NCBI GenBank assembly: GCA_019244165.1
Contig: JAFATA010000037.1
Coordinates: 62,001-126,000, forward strand
DNA: 64,000 bases
Direction: 5' to 3'
Source of the DNA: Pseudonocardiales bacterium
GTDB lineage: Bacteria; Actinomycetota; Actinomycetes; Mycobacteriales; Pseudonocardiaceae
Part shown: positions 25,313-33,442 of the stretch, in pieces
How positions within the stretch are numbered: the stretch's first letter is position 1
How the letters are laid out: each line of letters starts with the position of its first letter
The notes under the pieces: generated by a model
Databases searched by the model: none
The model's input: only the letters and a program-made list of their open reading frames with translations
What the model was told of the DNA's origin: nothing
Translations under genes and position numbers: made by a program

Positions 25313-25639
25313 TTACTCCCGGGTGGTGATGGGCAAGTCAGGACATGCTTGATTCACCCGGCTGTCGCCCAACGTGATCGCCTGCAAAGCGGTGGTGAGC
25401 CGCTTGTCGTCCCAGAGGTAGTGCTCGGCCCGACCCGCGCTGGCCCAGGCTGCGGCCGCTTGCTCCACAGTCCGCGCGGCGCGCAGGGCGGTGATGATGT
25501 TGGTGGTGTCGTGGAGGTCGCGGGCGAGGAAGGGCTCGTGGCCGGCGGCCCGCAGCCACTCCGGCACTTCCTCGGCGATCGCTCGGTCTGGGGTGGCATA
25601 GCTGATGAAGAGGTGGGCCACAACGTCCCCAAGCTGCAC
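25313..25639 (-). pseudogene. truncated TIR-domain protein, internal deletion
   Basis: The 108-residue frame begins with the first strand and helix of a TIR domain (AHLFISYATPDRAIAEEV, then EPFLARDLHDT) and then jumps to a segment (AAWASAGRAEHYLWDDKRL) like the C-terminal part of larger TIR/STAND proteins. The rest of the TIR domain, including any catalytic Glu, is missing. It ends four bases before the TIR-WD40 ATG and could be co-transcribed. Most likely a deletion derivative of a larger TIR protein; a small functional product cannot be excluded. GTG start, weak ribosome site. Confidence 0.6.
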
Positions 25640-25944
25640 GGTCTCGTTGAGAAGGGGGGATACTTATCGTCACATGATAACACTCATCCGGGAATGATAG
25701 ACTACTCGTTTGGCCCGGGATTGAGGATTTGGGGTTCTGAAACTCGCGGTGTGTGAACGCGTGAGACCCATCCGGCTGGGACTACTACGCGATCGCGGCG
25801 AGCTGCCCTTGACCAGCGTCAGGGCCGGCCCGCCGCACGGGCGAGCGTCGCTGACCAGCCCCCACTGAACCGTCTTAGGTCTGATGGTGGCTCTGTCGTG
25901 CGTGGTGGCGCTGGTGTTGGAGCATCAGTCCGATTTACGGGGTG
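25640..25944. other. intergenic, no gene
   Basis: Three hundred bases between the TIR remnant and XRE paralogue 3. An AT-rich stretch near 25660-25690 with TTATC/GATAA could hold the TIR promoter. One TGAGACCC copy occurs at 25762-25769. Confidence 0.4.
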
Positions 25945-27279
25945 TTAGATCGGGGTGGTGGCGATCTGTCGGGCCTTGCGGGCTAGGTCGCGTCGGTCGG
26001 TGCCGGGTCGGGCTTCCAGGGCGGTGGCGAGGGGGATCAGTCGTTCCCGGCGGGCGGCGAAGGACTGCAGGGTGCTCACCTTCTCGATGGCCTGGTGGGC
26101 TAGGGCGAGTCCCTGGGCTTCCCCGGCGCGGAGGTAGACCTCGGCGAGCAGGACTTCGGTCATAGCCCGGGGGACACGATGGTTCTCGCCGTAGCTGCGG
26201 AGCGCCTTGGTGGCGGATGCCTCGGCGGCGTCGAACTGGGCCAGATCGAGCCAGACTCCCGCTGTCCCCCCGTGCGTGAGCCCACGGTCGGCGGCGTCAC
26301 CGGGCTCCCACCCCTCGTGCGCCCGAGTGAGGAGGAGTTCCGCCGACTTTGAGTCGCCCATTACCCCGTAAGCGGTCGCGGAGTTCCGATCCAGGTAGGA
26401 GATAAGGGTCGGTAGCCGGCGATCCTCCTCGCGCCCGGAGCGGAGCCGGAATCCCCCCAAGTGGATTTGTCCCAGCTGGAACTGTTTCAGTGCGTCGTTC
26501 GGCCGCCCACTGCGGACCATGGTTACCCCATTGCAGCACGCGGCGTAGGCGATGCAGTAACTGTCTTTGGCCTGGTGGGCGAGGGAGAGGGCGCGGGCGA
26601 AGTGGCCGCTCCCGTCTCTGCCAGAGTCATAGCAGCACCAGCCGGCTCGGGTGTGCAGCTCGGAGAGCGCGGCGGCCAGCCGGAGTTTGACCGCCTCGGG
26701 TCCGGGTGCCTTCATCCACCGCGTGTAGTGCTTCGCCGTACTGGTCCAGAGGTCGCCCTGCCCGCCGTAGTACTGCGAGAGGCTGACGAGCTGGTCGCGG
26801 ACCGCCCGCACGATGTGCACGTGGAACATCTCCAGCTGCGGGGGCAGCTCCTCCTCGGCGGGCAGGGCCAACTCGGGCCGATCCGGTAGCTCCCGGTTCA
26901 GGGCCACCGCCATGGTGAGGGCGATCACGACGCGGCGTTTCACGTCCTCGTCCACTTCCTGCTCGCCCGGCGGCTCCTCGGGGACCTCGTCAGCGGGGAT
27001 TTCTTCACCTGGGGCCTCTTTGTCACAGTAGCCCACGCCCAGCCATCCTCGGGGTATGCCGAGGCCGTCGGCGATGCGTTCGATCACCCAGACGTTCATC
27101 ACCTGGCGGCTTCTGAGGATCTCGCTGACCTCGGACTGGGACTGGCCGGTCAGGTCCGCGAGGTGGCGCTGGCTGAAGCCCAGTCGCCGCAGGTGGCGGT
27201 AGAGCGTGCCGATGTCCCGGGCTCTTAGGGCGGCGCGGATGTCGTCGCCTTCCAGGAACGCGAGGTCGATGGGGTCCAC
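25945..27279 (-). CDS. XRE-family regulator with TPR-like domain (paralogue 3, on the AICE)
   Basis: A 444-residue relative of the two chromosomal regulators at 10037 and 17002, more diverged. Helix-turn-helix: RRLGFSQRHLADLTGQSQSE; then VMNVWVIERIADGLGIPRGW and the long helical region. The frame is open to 27540, but that would overlap the kinase gene; the GTG at 27279 aligns with the other two starts and has GGAAAGGTG upstream. Encoded between the TIR genes and the kinase/GntR pair. It may control cargo or element genes; its operator was not identified. Confidence 0.85.
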   Translation of the reverse strand: MDPIDLAFLEGDDIRAALRARDIGTLYRHLRRLGFSQRHLADLTGQSQSEVSEILRSRQVMNVWVIERIADGLGIPRGWLGVGYCDKEAPGEEIPADEVPEEPPGEQEVDEDVKRRVVIALTMAVALNRELPDRPELALPAEEELPPQLEMFHVHIVRAVRDQLVSLSQYYGGQGDLWTSTAKHYTRWMKAPGPEAVKLRLAAALSELHTRAGWCCYDSGRDGSGHFARALSLAHQAKDSYCIAYAACCNGVTMVRSGRPNDALKQFQLGQIHLGGFRLRSGREEDRRLPTLISYLDRNSATAYGVMGDSKSAELLLTRAHEGWEPGDAADRGLTHGGTAGVWLDLAQFDAAEASATKALRSYGENHRVPRAMTEVLLAEVYLRAGEAQGLALAHQAIEKVSTLQSFAARRERLIPLATALEARPGTDRRDLARKARQIATTPI

Positions 27280-27379
27280 CGATGGGCACCTTTCCAGGGG
27301 GATGAGTGGGGGGTTACGCAGAAGCCGATGGGGATCGAATCTTTTTCGGTTCATTTGTGAGCTGGGGCGTTCGGCCGCT

Positions 27380-27928
27380 TTATGGTCGTCTCTGGTTGCG
27401 TGGGGTTTGGATGTGACGGTGAATTGTTTGAGCGGCGTCCGCGGGGCGCACCTCGGCTGTGTTGATGGAGAGGTCAGCTTCTGGCAGGGGCTCTGTCTCA
27501 TCCCATGCCCGCAGCCGGGCGCTCGTGTCCCCGGTGCCACGGTTGGCGATCCGTCTGGCGGCGATAGGGCGAGGGCACCACAGCCATACGGTGACCCATG
27601 GTGTGGCGGGGGGCAGGGCAGCGGTTACGGCTTGTATGGCCTCGACTTGTCCCGTGTGCAGGACCGGGATGCATACCTGCAGCATGTCGGTCAGCGGTGC
27701 CCGGTCCACGACGTACAGCGCGTCATACCGGTGAGTTTCCCAGACGACCGAGCCCGCGTTCCGTAGTGTATTGATGTGGGACAGTGTGGTCATCCGGTAA
27801 CCGGTCGTGCGGCCGGTTCCCACCTTCAGGCGTCGATAAAGCCGATAACTCCCGTCTAGCCAGGTCAGGGCCTTGGTGACCGTGTCTTTCCCGGCCGCCG
27901 GTGGACCGTAGAGTATCACAGCTGGCAT
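27380..27928 (-). CDS. P-loop nucleotide kinase-like protein (guanylate kinase-like)
   Basis: This 182-residue protein starts with a Walker A motif at once (VILYGPPAAGKDTVTKAL) and contains RRLKVGTGRTTGYRM, which resembles the GMP-binding region of guanylate kinases, and a lid-like RRIANRGTGDTSARL. It is a little shorter than guanylate kinase and other key residues are not obvious. Its ATG overlaps the GntR-fusion stop by one base (TAATG), so the two are coupled. Role in the AICE unknown. Confidence 0.75.
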   Translation of the reverse strand: MPAVILYGPPAAGKDTVTKALTWLDGSYRLYRRLKVGTGRTTGYRMTTLSHINTLRNAGSVVWETHRYDALYVVDRAPLTDMLQVCIPVLHTGQVEAIQAVTAALPPATPWVTVWLWCPRPIAARRIANRGTGDTSARLRAWDETEPLPEADLSINTAEVRPADAAQTIHRHIQTPRNQRRP

Positions 27929-28782
27929 TACCGCGCACCTTCACTAATGATCGAGGCCAGCAGCTTCATGGCCTGTTTTTGCAAGGGGGTAACGGATGCC
28001 GAGTTGTCAATGACGGTGTGCGGAACCGGTGGGCGAAATGTGAGGTCGATGGTATCCAGGTATGCATTCCAGTTTTCTAGCTTGGTGGCATCGCGCGCCG
28101 CCCCGCGGTGTCGCAAATAGGTGTGCATTGTGGTGGCATCGCAGTAGACCCAGACTATGGAGAGTACCGCGTTCATGTCCTGACAAGCGGCTGTGAGCCT
28201 GTTGATCCAGGCTGTGTCGTGAAGTTCGCGGATGAACGGTGCCGTGGTGATCGCACTGTTTCCGCATTGCACATTTTCCGTCATCGCGCTCATCAAAGCT
28301 TCATACTCGCGCGGCCGGATAACGTCGAGGTAGGTCGCTGATTCTCGGTCATGCGGTGAGCAGCCGAGTATTTCGAGGGCAACCTCCACGACGGGCCGGG
28401 TCAGCGTGTCCTTGTCGAGGATGGGCCAGCCTGTCTCACGAGCAAGAATTCGCCCGAGTTCAGTCTTTCCACTGCCTGCGTATCCCCCGATCAGGACGAC
28501 GTGAGGTGTGCTGGTCCGGAGGTCGCTCTGGCGCGCCTGATCGGGCGCGTTCACGACCCGACCGGCTCGCGGTTTGGTCACGATCAGTCCTTCTTTTGCC
28601 AGGAGCTTCATGGCTTCGCTGATCGTGAAGACGCTGACGCCCCACTGCTCGGCGAGCTCGCGCGTCGTGGGGAGGGGCTGACCGTCGCGCAGCACGCCTG
28701 CCGCGATGTCGTTGCGGAGGTTGCGAGCCACCTGGTGGTGTAGCGGCTCGGACCGGGAGATCCGGGAGTGTGGGCCCATCAT
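27928..28782 (-). CDS. GntR-type regulator fused to a P-loop kinase domain
   Basis: The 284-residue protein combines an N-terminal GntR winged helix (residues about 12-80: HHQVARNLRNDIAAG, LPTTRELAEQWGVSVFTISEAMKLLAKEGLI) with a C-terminal P-loop domain (Walker A VVLIGGYAGSGKTELGRIL at about residue 97; then GWPILDKDTLTRP and RHRGAARDATKLENW). The usual small-molecule domain of GntR regulators is thus replaced by a kinase-like NTPase. It is divergent from the transfer operon and probably controls it; see the promoter/operator at 28891-28922. Start ATG at 28782 or the following ATG. Confidence 0.85.
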   Translation of the reverse strand: MMGPHSRISRSEPLHHQVARNLRNDIAAGVLRDGQPLPTTRELAEQWGVSVFTISEAMKLLAKEGLIVTKPRAGRVVNAPDQARQSDLRTSTPHVVLIGGYAGSGKTELGRILARETGWPILDKDTLTRPVVEVALEILGCSPHDRESATYLDVIRPREYEALMSAMTENVQCGNSAITTAPFIRELHDTAWINRLTAACQDMNAVLSIVWVYCDATTMHTYLRHRGAARDATKLENWNAYLDTIDLTFRPPVPHTVIDNSASVTPLQKQAMKLLASIISEGAR

Positions 28783-28890
28783 GCCGCCTCCTGTCGTGTC
28801 GGGGGACCGCTCTGGCTTGCCAGCATATCAGCAGCATAACAGAGCGTTTTCGCAGCTAGAAGGAGACTAGTCGCCCCCTTGAGAGCTACC

Positions 28891-28922
28891 AGTTGACTTG
28901 TAGTCATATCAACTGTTAGCTT
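28891..28922 (+). promoter_or_regulatory. promoter of the AICE transfer operon with overlapping operator
   Basis: TTGACT (28893-28898) and TAGCTT (28917-28922) are 18 bases apart, a good housekeeping-type promoter. An inverted repeat AGTTGA (28891-28896) / TCAACT (28909-28914) covers the -35 and spacer, a plausible site for the divergent GntR fusion protein. Confidence 0.55.
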
Positions 28923-28951
28923 ACTGCCACCCAACGCAGAGGGAGTGGCAG

Positions 28952-29218
28952 ATGGATGGTCCACCGAACTACCCGGACGGCCTGACCCCAGCCGTCATCG
29001 ACATCCTGATCATGGAAGCTGACGCGGCAACGCGGCCGGTTCGCCCGGTGCCGCCGCTCTTCGCTGACCGGGATGCAGCACTGCGCCGTGAGCACCGCCA
29101 AACGCACCGCGCCCTGGCCCGTATGGCCCGGTCATCGCCGCTGCCAGCGCCGGTCGCGGCCAACGGCGAGAAGGCCGCCACCAGAGAGCACGACCCCACG
29201 GCCGGGGTGGCGGCATGA
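28952..29218 (+). CDS. hypothetical AICE protein (88 aa)
   Basis: A small basic protein of unknown function, with GAGGGAG seven bases before ATG. Helical middle (RREHRQTHRALARMARS), alanine/proline-rich ends, no membrane segment. First gene of the transfer operon; its TGA overlaps the next ATG (ATGA). The position is typical of short, poorly conserved genes ahead of the traB-type gene in AICEs. Confidence 0.7.
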   Translation: MDGPPNYPDGLTPAVIDILIMEADAATRPVRPVPPLFADRDAALRREHRQTHRALARMARSSPLPAPVAANGEKAATREHDPTAGVAA

Positions 29219-29664
29219 CCTTGATCAATGAGTACCGCACCCGACCCGGCGGCCCGAACCGCCAAGAACGCGCCCACCGGGTCGGGGCTGCTCAATTACC
29301 CACCAACACCACCAAGGAGAGGGGAATGTTACAGGTGCAGACCTGTGTCAGCGTCCACTGCCATCACTGCGGGGACGCCCTGGGTGAGCCCGGGTTCGAA
29401 GCGCACTACCCGAGCGAGGACGCCGCGCTCGACGCAGCCGCCGCCCAGGGCTGGCGGATCGGCCCCGGTGACCGGCTGTGGTGCTCAGCGTGCGGCCCGG
29501 TCCTGAGCTGCGAGGCCGAAGGGCATGAGTTCACCCCGTGGCGCTACCCCGCCCTCCTCGGCCCGCGCCCCGCGCTGAGCGAGTACCGGCACTGCAGCCG
29601 GTGCTTCCTGGTCGAATCCCGCCCTGCTGTTGTGGATCGCGTGGGTGGGGGTGAGTCCCGATGA
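29215..29664 (+). CDS. hypothetical zinc-ribbon-like AICE protein
   Basis: The 149-residue product has three Cys pairs: CHHCGD, CSAC and CSRC, suggesting one or two metal-binding ribbons between about residues 50 and 135. The frame opens with an ATG overlapping the previous stop (ATGA); an internal ATG at 29326 after AGGAGAGG, with a better site, would give about 112 residues starting at MLQVQT and may be the true start. The 3' end overlaps the next ATG. Function unknown. Confidence 0.7.
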   Translation: MTLINEYRTRPGGPNRQERAHRVGAAQLPTNTTKERGMLQVQTCVSVHCHHCGDALGEPGFEAHYPSEDAALDAAAAQGWRIGPGDRLWCSACGPVLSCEAEGHEFTPWRYPALLGPRPALSEYRHCSRCFLVESRPAVVDRVGGGESR

Positions 29665-29996
29665 CCTCGGTGCACCTTGCTCCGGTGGTGGTTGTGGTGG
29701 TGGCACTGGCCGGGTTGGGGTTGCTGGCGGCGTTTCGCAGCGGCGCTCGCGGTGGCTACCGGGCCGCCCGGCACACCCAGGAAGTCACCCGCATGGGCGG
29801 CAACCTGGGCAGAGCCCTGGGCACCACCGCGGTCATCGTCGCCATCCAGTGGGCGGTGGTCAGCTTCACCACCGATCCCCGCGCCTGGGGCATCGCATTA
29901 GGCGTCCCCGCGCTGTTCGCCGGAGCCGCCATCGCCCGGATGTTCTCCGTCACCGAGATCCTGCACACCACCGACCACCGAGGGAGCCGGCGATGA
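29661..29996 (+). CDS. small membrane protein of the transfer operon (Spd-like)
   Basis: A 111-residue protein with an N-terminal membrane helix (LAPVVVVVVALAGLGLLAAF), a polar turn, then two further hydrophobic segments (TTAVIVAIQWAVV and GIALGVPALFAGAAIA). Overlaps both neighbours by ATGA. Small membrane proteins at this place in actinomycete elements help intramycelial spread (Spd proteins); that assignment is by position and topology only. Confidence 0.7.
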   Translation: MTSVHLAPVVVVVVALAGLGLLAAFRSGARGGYRAARHTQEVTRMGGNLGRALGTTAVIVAIQWAVVSFTTDPRAWGIALGVPALFAGAAIARMFSVTEILHTTDHRGSRR

Positions 29997-32152
29997 TTGA
30001 CGCGCAGCTCCAACCCGACGACAACCTGATTCCGTTCCCCACCCAGGCTCTTACCCCGGTGGAACCGGCGCCGGAGGTCCTGGACGGCGAGCTAATCACC
30101 GAGCAGCACACCGCCGCAGATGGTGTCGGTCTGCTGCCCGGGTTGCTCGCAGGGGTGGTGATGCTGGTACGGGGGGTGGTCAGGTCCCCGAGGGTGGTGC
30201 AGGCCCGGGGGGTGGTGGCCTATCGGCTGCGCAAGGCACCGCGGGATGTGGCCCGGTTGGGGTGGTTTGCGGTGCGGGGGCATGGGCGGTGGATCGCCAA
30301 GGGCTGGATGTGGGCCAGTCACGGGCATCTGCGGGCTGATGCGAGGGCGGCTTGGCTTGCGGGGGATGTCGAGGCTCGTCGCCGGGCTCAGGAGTTGATC
30401 CGCTCGGATGCCCGGATTAGGTGGGCCAAACTCGGCCTCGCCGCCCACCGCCTCACCGTCGCCGCCCTGCTCGCGGCCTTTCTCGGTGGGGTGCTGGTGT
30501 TGATCGATTCCCAGGTGTCTCGGGCGCAGATGTGGCCGTGGCTGGCCAGTGTCTACACCGTGCTGGGCATCACCGGAGTGATCCTGATCTGGGTGTTCAA
30601 GGTACTACCGGTCGGGTGGCTGGTTGCTGCGGTCTGGGAGGGTCGGGATCGGAGTCCGGGTGCGGGCTGGCTGCTCCACCCCAAGCGGGATGACGCCGAC
30701 TCCTGGATTGATGAGCGGATGATCTCCCAAGCCCTCGCCCATTTGGGGATTGGCCCGTTGGATCGGTTTTTCAAAAATGGTGGTGAGCTGGTCTACACCG
30801 TGCCCGCCCGGGTGGATGGGGAGGGCACTTACGCTCAGATCCGGCTGCCGATGGGCACCACTGCGGACATGGTGGCGGCCAAACGCACCACCCTGGCTGC
30901 CAACCTCGGTCGGGCGGCGTTGGAGACCTGGCCCACCCAAGGACACGAGGCTGGTCTGCTGGATCTGTGGATCGCCGATAAGGGCAAACTCGGTGGTGGT
31001 GCCGGACCCTGGCCGCTGCTGCACGAGGGCAGTGTGGATGTGTTCGAGGGAGTGCCGATCGGCAAGACCCAGCGCGGCCACGTTATCTACGGGCAGTTCT
31101 TCGAACGCAACTGGATCGTCGGCGGCCGTCCCGGGCAAGGCAAGACCGCCCTGGTCCGCATCCTCGTGTTGGGGGCCGCGCTGGACCCGAGTGCGGAGTT
31201 GTGGGTGTTCGTGATCGCCCAGAACACCGACTTCAAACCGTTCGCCCCACGGTTGACTCGGTATCAGGTGGGCATGGGTCCTGACGTCGCGGCCGCCACC
31301 GTGCAAGCCCTGGCGGATTTGTTCGCCGAGATGGAGCGGCGGGGCAAGCTGCTGGCCACCCTGCCGGGCAGCCCCCCGGCGACCTCCCGGCGGCTGGCCG
31401 ACAAACCCGCCCTCGGGCTGCATCCCCTGATCTGTGTGATCAGTGAGTGTCACGAGCTGTTCGGGCACCCCACCTATGGGGAGCAGGCCGAGAAACTGGC
31501 GATCAGTGTGATCAAGCAGGGCCGTAAGTTCGGGATCACCCTGATTCTGGATACCCAGTCGCCGACCGCGACCTCGATCCCCAAAGAAGTCACTCGCAAC
31601 ACCTCGTGTGGGGTCGCGTTCTCGGTGGCCGACCACATTGCCAACGACGGATTGTTGGGGTCGGGGAAGTACCGGGCCGGGATTCGGGCGACCGATCTGC
31701 GGATGCACACCGACCGGGGCACCAGTGTCATGGTCGGCGTCAGCGACGCCACCTTCGAGTTGGTCCGCGGGTTCTACGTGCCCTACTCCGACGGTGTGGA
31801 CATGGTTACCCCCGTGGTCACCCGCGCCATGGCCGCCATCACCGAGCTGCGCCGCACCGGTGAACCCACCACCGACCAGAACGAGGACGACGAAGCAGCC
31901 GATCACCTGGCGGATATCCATCAGGCGCTGCGGGGGGAGCGGCGGGTGCGCACTCAGGTGGTGCTGACCCGGCTGGCCGAACTCAACCCCAGGGTCTATG
32001 AGGGCTGGAGCTTCCAAGACCTCAGCGCCGCACTGGCCGACTACGACATCGAGCCGGTCAAATCCGGGGGAGTCAAAGTCATCCGCGCCACTGACGTCAC
32101 CCACGCTCTCACTGACCGTGACCGCCGTCGTACTACGAAGGGTGACGGATAG
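29993..32152 (+). CDS. FtsK/SpoIIIE-type DNA translocase (TraB-like)
   Basis: The 719-residue protein has two membrane helices (about residues 150-175 and 182-205), then a motor domain with Walker A GGRPGQGKTALV near residue 377 and Walker B-like PLICVISECHELF near 478, and a C-terminal helical tail. These are the features of the single-protein conjugation machine of actinomycete plasmids and AICEs, which pumps double-stranded DNA. ATG at 29993 overlaps the previous stop and has GGGAG upstream; the longer open frame is ignored. Probably membrane-bound and hexameric. Confidence 0.92.
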   Translation: MIDAQLQPDDNLIPFPTQALTPVEPAPEVLDGELITEQHTAADGVGLLPGLLAGVVMLVRGVVRSPRVVQARGVVAYRLRKAPRDVARLGWFAVRGHGRWIAKGWMWASHGHLRADARAAWLAGDVEARRRAQELIRSDARIRWAKLGLAAHRLTVAALLAAFLGGVLVLIDSQVSRAQMWPWLASVYTVLGITGVILIWVFKVLPVGWLVAAVWEGRDRSPGAGWLLHPKRDDADSWIDERMISQALAHLGIGPLDRFFKNGGELVYTVPARVDGEGTYAQIRLPMGTTADMVAAKRTTLAANLGRAALETWPTQGHEAGLLDLWIADKGKLGGGAGPWPLLHEGSVDVFEGVPIGKTQRGHVIYGQFFERNWIVGGRPGQGKTALVRILVLGAALDPSAELWVFVIAQNTDFKPFAPRLTRYQVGMGPDVAAATVQALADLFAEMERRGKLLATLPGSPPATSRRLADKPALGLHPLICVISECHELFGHPTYGEQAEKLAISVIKQGRKFGITLILDTQSPTATSIPKEVTRNTSCGVAFSVADHIANDGLLGSGKYRAGIRATDLRMHTDRGTSVMVGVSDATFELVRGFYVPYSDGVDMVTPVVTRAMAAITELRRTGEPTTDQNEDDEAADHLADIHQALRGERRVRTQVVLTRLAELNPRVYEGWSFQDLSAALADYDIEPVKSGGVKVIRATDVTHALTDRDRRRTTKGDG

Positions 32153-32167
32153 GGCAGGGACCCGGAG

Positions 32168-32228
32168 TGGGGAGGCACCGGGGGACCTGGGGAGTTCTCC
32201 CCACCCGCATCCCACCCCTGCCTCCCCA
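32168..32228. terminator. nested hairpin downstream of the translocase gene
   Basis: Perfect 10-bp outer arms and an inner six-base stem. Sixteen bases after the translocase stop codon. Could be a terminator or a structured transfer sequence. Confidence 0.4.
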
Positions 32229-32401
32229 ACCTGACCAGCCACAACTCCCTCTAGGGACCCACGTCCTGGCTGCCTGAACGACGGCAAAAACCCCGCAAAA
32301 CCGGGGTAGGAGCACCCGCCTGCCGGGTCCCTCCCTCCCCGGATCCCTCCCTCCGCACGCCACCACACGACTACTCAAAGTAATCAGGAGGAGACCCGAA
32401 C

Positions 32402-32434
32402 GTGATGACGATCAAAGACCAGCGCACCCCCTGA
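32402..32434 (+). CDS. possible tiny leader ORF (9-10 codons)
   Basis: A strong AGGAGGAG site (32386-32393) is eight bases before GTG-ATG, but the frame ends after MTIKDQRTP. Either a leader peptide of the replication operon or a gene lost by mutation. Weak evidence. Confidence 0.25.
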   Translation: MMTIKDQRTP

Positions 32435-32533
32435 CCGGCTTCGAGTTCCCTTCACCCGGCGGTTACTGACTGCCCACCACCGCCGGGTGAGGCACCCACA
32501 CCCAATTCCTTCCTAGCATCGGAGAACCCCACA

Positions 32534-33442
32534 GTGGACACCACCCTGCGCGAATCGGCATTGCACCTGGCTGCCCGGGGCTGGCACGTGTTCCCCGTCG
32601 CCCCTGGCGCCAAGAGGCCGCCGGTGATCGATCGGTGGGAGAGTCGGGCCAGCACCGACCCCGACCAAATCCACTACTGGTGGCGGCAGGCCCCGTACTC
32701 GATCGGCATCGCCACCGGTCCCTCGGGGCTGGTGGTCATCGATCTCGACACCGCCAAACCCGGCCAGCCCGTACCCCAGCGGTGGGCTGCCCTCGGCATC
32801 AGATCCGGCGCCGGGGTGCTCCGGGCCCTGGCCCGAGCCCAGGGCACCACCCTCGCTCCCACCTACACCGTGTCCACCCCTTCGGTGGGTGGGTGGCATC
32901 TGTACTACACCACCCCACCCGGTGTGCGGCTGCGCAATACCCAGGGCGTGATCGGATGGAAGATCGACACCCGGGCGTACGGCGGGTACGTCGTCGCACC
33001 CGGCAGTCCGGTCCCGCCGAGCGCATATCGGCTGATTGACGGCCGGGACCCCGCTGAACTGCCCACCTGGTTACACCGGGCACTGACTCCCACGCCGCCT
33101 CCGGCGCTCTCAGCGCCCGCTCAGCCGGTCACGATCAACCTCAGCAGCTATGTGGGTGCCGCTGTGCGGGGCGAGTGCCACCGGGTCCACACAGCCCCAT
33201 CAGGGCAGCACAACGCCGTGCTCTGCCGCGCCGCCTACGCCCTCGGACAACTCATCGGCGCCGGATTCCTCGATGAGACCACCGCCCGGGCCGAACTCAC
33301 CACCGCCGCCGACGTACTGATCAGCGCCGACTGCGACTGCACACCCCGCGAAGTCGCCCGCGTCATCACCGCCGGACTCACAGCCGGGGCCCGCAACCCA
33401 CGCCGCACCACCACCCGTACCAGCCACCAGGGAGCGGCATGA
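32534..33442 (+). CDS. bifunctional DNA primase/polymerase (prim-pol)
   Basis: The 302-residue protein has an archaeo-eukaryotic primase core: RGWHVFPVAPGAKRP, the metal-binding VVIDLDTAKPG, the SVGGWHLYY histidine block and KIDTRAYGGYVVAPGS. Together with the next gene it forms the replication module used by many AICEs. GTG start; TGA overlaps the following ATG (ATGA). Likely makes primers for the excised circle. The C-terminal third is helical and of unknown role. Confidence 0.92.
   Translation: MDTTLRESALHLAARGWHVFPVAPGAKRPPVIDRWESRASTDPDQIHYWWRQAPYSIGIATGPSGLVVIDLDTAKPGQPVPQRWAALGIRSGAGVLRALARAQGTTLAPTYTVSTPSVGGWHLYYTTPPGVRLRNTQGVIGWKIDTRAYGGYVVAPGSPVPPSAYRLIDGRDPAELPTWLHRALTPTPPPALSAPAQPVTINLSSYVGAAVRGECHRVHTAPSGQHNAVLCRAAYALGQLIGAGFLDETTARAELTTAADVLISADCDCTPREVARVITAGLTAGARNPRRTTTRTSHQGAA

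Larger units (their letters stand above)
32153..32533. other. non-coding region after traB: nested hairpins and repeats
   Basis: It holds a 10-bp inverted repeat TGGGGAGGCA (32168-32177) / TGCCTCCCCA (32219-32228) enclosing a smaller GGGGAG/CTCCCC stem, a short hairpin ACCCCG/CGGGGT near 32290, direct repeats of TCCCTCCCTCC near 32327 and 32344, and a tiny ORF at 32402. Possible terminator plus transfer (clt) or replication sequence. Confidence 0.5.

Noticed and set aside
25945-27540. 531-codon version of XRE paralogue 3
   Set aside because: Would overlap the kinase gene; alignment with the two sister genes places the start at 27279.
30605-32368. 587-codon minus-strand ORF opposite the translocase
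   Set aside because: The plus strand encodes an FtsK-type motor; the antisense translation is low complexity.
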